NCBI GenBank assembly: GCA_025403435.1
Contig: CM046350.1
Coordinates: forward strand, 30,905,346 to 30,969,345
Length of the DNA stretch: 64,000 bases
Source of the DNA: Artocarpus heterophyllus
Lineage: Eukaryota; Streptophyta; Magnoliopsida; Rosales; Moraceae
Direction of reading: 5' to 3'
Numbering within the stretch: position 1 is the stretch's first letter; the number at the start of each line of letters is the position of its first letter. Shown here piece after piece: positions 61,570 to 64,000 of this stretch. The translations under genes and the position numbers were made by a program. A model generated the notes under the pieces. That model searched no databases, was not told the DNA's origin, and worked only from the letters and a program-made list of their open reading frames with translations.

Positions 61570-63434
61570 ATTATATGCCTTAATTAATTTCATACAATTA
61601 ACCTTCTTGGAATCTCCTATTGCTCACTAGTCCGATTTGTAGACCCTTCGTCAGTCCTAAGCCAAAATCCACCTAGGGGAGAAGGATTTTAAAACAAATA
61701 AAATATGAGCGAAAGGCTTAGTAAGACTATGTTTTAAAAAACAGATAAATAAATTTAAATACAAAATTTATCTTTCAAAGAAATGAATGGAAACAGGAAT
61801 AAACAAATAAAAATGATTTAAATAAAACTTTATCAAAACAGTTCGTCCATAATGTACCTTTTTATCTTTTCTAGGCAAACCATAATATTCACCACCGAAG
61901 TGGCCCAGCTGGGTTTCGAGACCTGTCCCCATGGTCACAGGCTACACGACTCGATCTCTGATATGGCATCATGCCTGCCTATATACTTCTTTTATTAATT
62001 AAAACCCATTTACCGAGTATGTTCATTTACATTCATTATGTAGTTCATTATAAAATTCACCTCAATCCACGGTTTATGAAAACAACCGATAAAAATCCTT
62101 TTTCAATCAATCATTTAAAACATTTTGATAAAAATCCTTTTGAGGCTTCGAAGGAAAGGGGTAGAAGTCCTACCTCAATTCTTGTGCCGGTGTCCTATAC
62201 TGTAGTCCCAATCTGCTATACATTAGCTCCGTGGATCTACGAACAACCTTAAATATATATAAACTATGTCTATCAGTTTCTAGCTTAAGATATCCTATAT
62301 TGCTAAACTATTTCACGATGTCCTAGTATGCGATTTGTATTTATAAAATCATATTGTAACATTAAAATCTCAATTGGGGTTTAAAACAATAAAAACGGGT
62401 AAAAAATAACAAAATTTCACCATGTCCGGTCGGCCTACTGGTCTCCCTGGTTCGGCCTACCGAATTGTACAATTCGGCCTGCTGACAAACCAGGTACAGT
62501 CGGGCAAAATTTTCTAGGTTTGGCATGCTGATCGTATGAATCTGGCCTGTCGAACACGAAGTTTGGCTTGTCGAACTGGAAAATTCTAGAATTTTTCAGG
62601 CACGGGTTTCAGCCTCCTCTAGCCCAAATCCTCATTTCAACCTGTTTTTCTCAGTTCTCAGGCATAGAAAACATCTATAGATGATACAAAAATATTATAA
62701 AACACTTTTGAACTAAATTAAACAAGATTTGTACAAAGATTTTAAAAAATTCCAAAAATGAAGAAAATTAGAAAATCTTGATTCAAATCCGTTTCTCTTC
62801 AAACTAAGCTTAGATTCTAGTTATTTTAAGTTCCACTAACTTAGACTAAAGGTTTGTTAGGCTTAAACGAACTTGAATTTCAAAATGCTAAGGTAAATTG
62901 AAAATTTTTGAAAAAGTTTGAAGTTTAAAAACTAACCTTGAATTTGAGCTTTGATTCGAAGTTGTGGTTGCTCAAACATGTTCCTGAGCTTCCAATCCAC
63001 TACAAACCAAAGCTTGGGCTTGTTTTTTATTCAAAATGTGAGAGGAAAAGAAAGAGAAAGAGAGACAGAGAGAAAAGGAGAGAGAGACAAGCGAGAGAGA
63101 GTGAGAGAGAGGGCTGATTGAGTGAGGGAAAGAAAGGGAAGGGAGAAATAAATAGAGAGGAGAAGAGAACAGTCTGAGAAGGGAAAACCATGTCCCGCAC
63201 ATGGTTTTTTTCCAAAGGGGGACTTGTTGGTCATTTGAAAAATTGTTTTGTTTTAAAAATTCAAAACAACAATTAAAAATAATTAAGAGTAATTAAAAAT
63301 TATTAAAATAATCAAAAACAACATTAATTTAAAATTTTCACAAAATGATCAAATTAAGTTTAAAACATTTATCATGACACACTAATCCACCACTTTATAT
63401 ACTAATATCACTTAATTAATTTCGGGGCATTACA
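61570..63434 (-). repeat. G2 3' LTR, right fragment
   Basis: Continues the G2 LTR after Copia-2. Contains a palindrome cluster (62424-62580), a CT-rich promoter tract on the minus strand (~63040-63150) and ends with minus-strand TGTAATGCCCCG at 63434. Confidence 0.88.
62424..62580. repeat. Palindrome cluster in the G2 LTR
   Basis: About seven copies including GGTCGGCCTACTGG, TTCGGCCTACCGAA, TTCGGCCTGCTGAC and CTGGCCTGTCGAAC at ~22-bp steps. Confidence 0.85.
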
Positions 63435-63452
63435 GCTCTCCACCCCTAAAAG
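63435..63452 (-). promoter_or_regulatory. G2 polypurine tract
   Basis: On the minus strand CTTTTAGGGGTGGAGAGC, adjoining the LTR start. Confidence 0.88.
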
Positions 63453-63599
63453 AAATTTCACCCTCGAGATTTACAAATCAATTCAGAAACAAAACAAATG
63501 CGGATACAACTCCTGCATGCTCGATTCTAATTCCCAAGTGGCTTCATCAACCCCGTGATGCTGCCACACGACCTTTATAAGTGATATGTTGCAACGATG

Positions 63600-63990
63600 C
63601 AAGTTTATTATCTTCCTATCAATAATCTAAATTGGCATATTCTCGTATGTCGTGTCTTCCTGAATCTGCACATCTTGAATTGAAACTTTTTTTTTTTTTG
63701 CTCAGGCGGACACTTCCAAAGCATCGACACGTGGAACACATTGTGAACATGAGAAATTTTCGGGGGAAGATCAAGCCGATAAGCAACCACACTGACACGC
63801 TAAGTAATTTCAAATGGTCCAACATACCTTGGTGCAAGCTTACCACTTACCCTGAATCGTGTGATACCTTTATGAGGTGATACCTTCAAGAGAACAAAAT
63901 CTCCTACCTTGAATTCCAAGGGTTGATGTCTCCTATCTGCGTAGCTTTTTTGTAGACTTTGCGCTGCCTTCAGTAGATCTCGTATCACAG
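63600..63990 (-). pseudogene. G2 integrase C-terminus, partial
   Basis: On the minus strand, 63988-63800 reads QKSYADRRHQPLEFKVGDFV and KLAPRYVGPFEI, the GPY/F module of Ty3/gypsy chromovirus-type integrase; 63790-63608 continues YRLDLPPKISHVHNVFHVSM in a shifted frame. The poly-A/T run at ~63688 and the frame change show decay. The rest of pol is beyond the window. Confidence 0.88.
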
Positions 63991-64000
63991 TAACCTTCTC

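Larger units (their letters stand above)
49286..64000 (-). mobile_element. G2: second minus-strand Ty3/gypsy element, running past the window end
   Basis: An LTR related to those of G1 begins near 49286 (left edge not resolved), is split at 49508/61565 by Copia-2, and ends at 63434 with minus-strand start TGTAATGCCCCG. A polypurine tract and the integrase C-terminus follow on the minus strand. The remainder and the other LTR lie beyond 64000. Confidence 0.85.

Noticed and set aside
63027..63234. Ser/Leu/Phe-rich minus-strand frames resembling secreted peptides
   Set aside because: They are readings of the CT-rich promoter tract of the G2 LTR; similar ones occur in the G1 LTRs.

Overview
The window is nuclear DNA of a flowering plant, probably a eudicot. 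It is AT-rich, its genes are interrupted by GT/AG introns, and it is filled with nested LTR retrotransposons primed by initiator tRNA-Met, plus MITEs and a PIF/Harbinger DNA transposon. Only one ordinary host gene is complete: a delta-subunit of the COPI coatomer (positions 766-6027, + strand, 11 coding exons, 529 residues). I cannot name the species.

Layout. 1-6.3 kb: the delta-COP gene with its leader and 3' UTR. 6.3-9.4 kb: intergenic DNA with a CA/TA microsatellite, a degenerate ~86-bp tandem repeat and an inverted-repeat element. 9,412-16,098: a PIF/Harbinger element with TTA target-site duplications. It carries a minus-strand Myb/SANT accessory gene and transposase gene, each broken by about one base, and two captured exonic pieces of host genes (an RLCK-type kinase 3' end and one pyridoxamine-phosphate oxidase exon). 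16.1-19.1 kb: MITEs. 19,101-37,720: a decayed Copia element (Copia-1) inside an older MITE. Its 5' LTR holds a solo LTR of another family. Its 3' LTR holds an 8.2-kb element with nearly identical LTRs (29,115-37,272) that has no gag-pol but carries two intact ORFs, one an intronless LOG-like cytokinin-activation gene.

37.7-40.2 kb: spacer with tandem duplications. 40,191-48,879: a decayed minus-strand Ty3/gypsy element (G1, TSD CCTCT). 48.9-49.3 kb: a short relic that may be the first exon of a lost gene. About 49.3 kb to the window end: a second minus-strand gypsy element (G2), whose LTR is split by a second Copia copy (Copia-2, 49,509-61,564, TSD AAAAT). Copia-2 in turn contains a palindromic U3-to-U3 LTR insertion (51,581-53,210, TSD TTTGT) and a Mutator-like MITE (53,424-54,046, 9-bp TSD).

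Three observations stand out. (1) A retrotransposon-borne LOG-like gene with an adjacent unknown Cys4 protein, in a very recently transposed non-autonomous element. (2) A ~14-bp imperfect palindrome (core CGGCCTGCCG) arrayed at ~22-bp spacing in the LTRs and leader of Copia elements and, independently, in the LTRs of unrelated gypsy elements. (3) An LTR insertion with two U3 ends in inverted orientation and a perfect target-site duplication, implying integration of an aberrant palindromic cDNA. All identifications were made by eye from translation and sequence comparison within the window; no database search was run.
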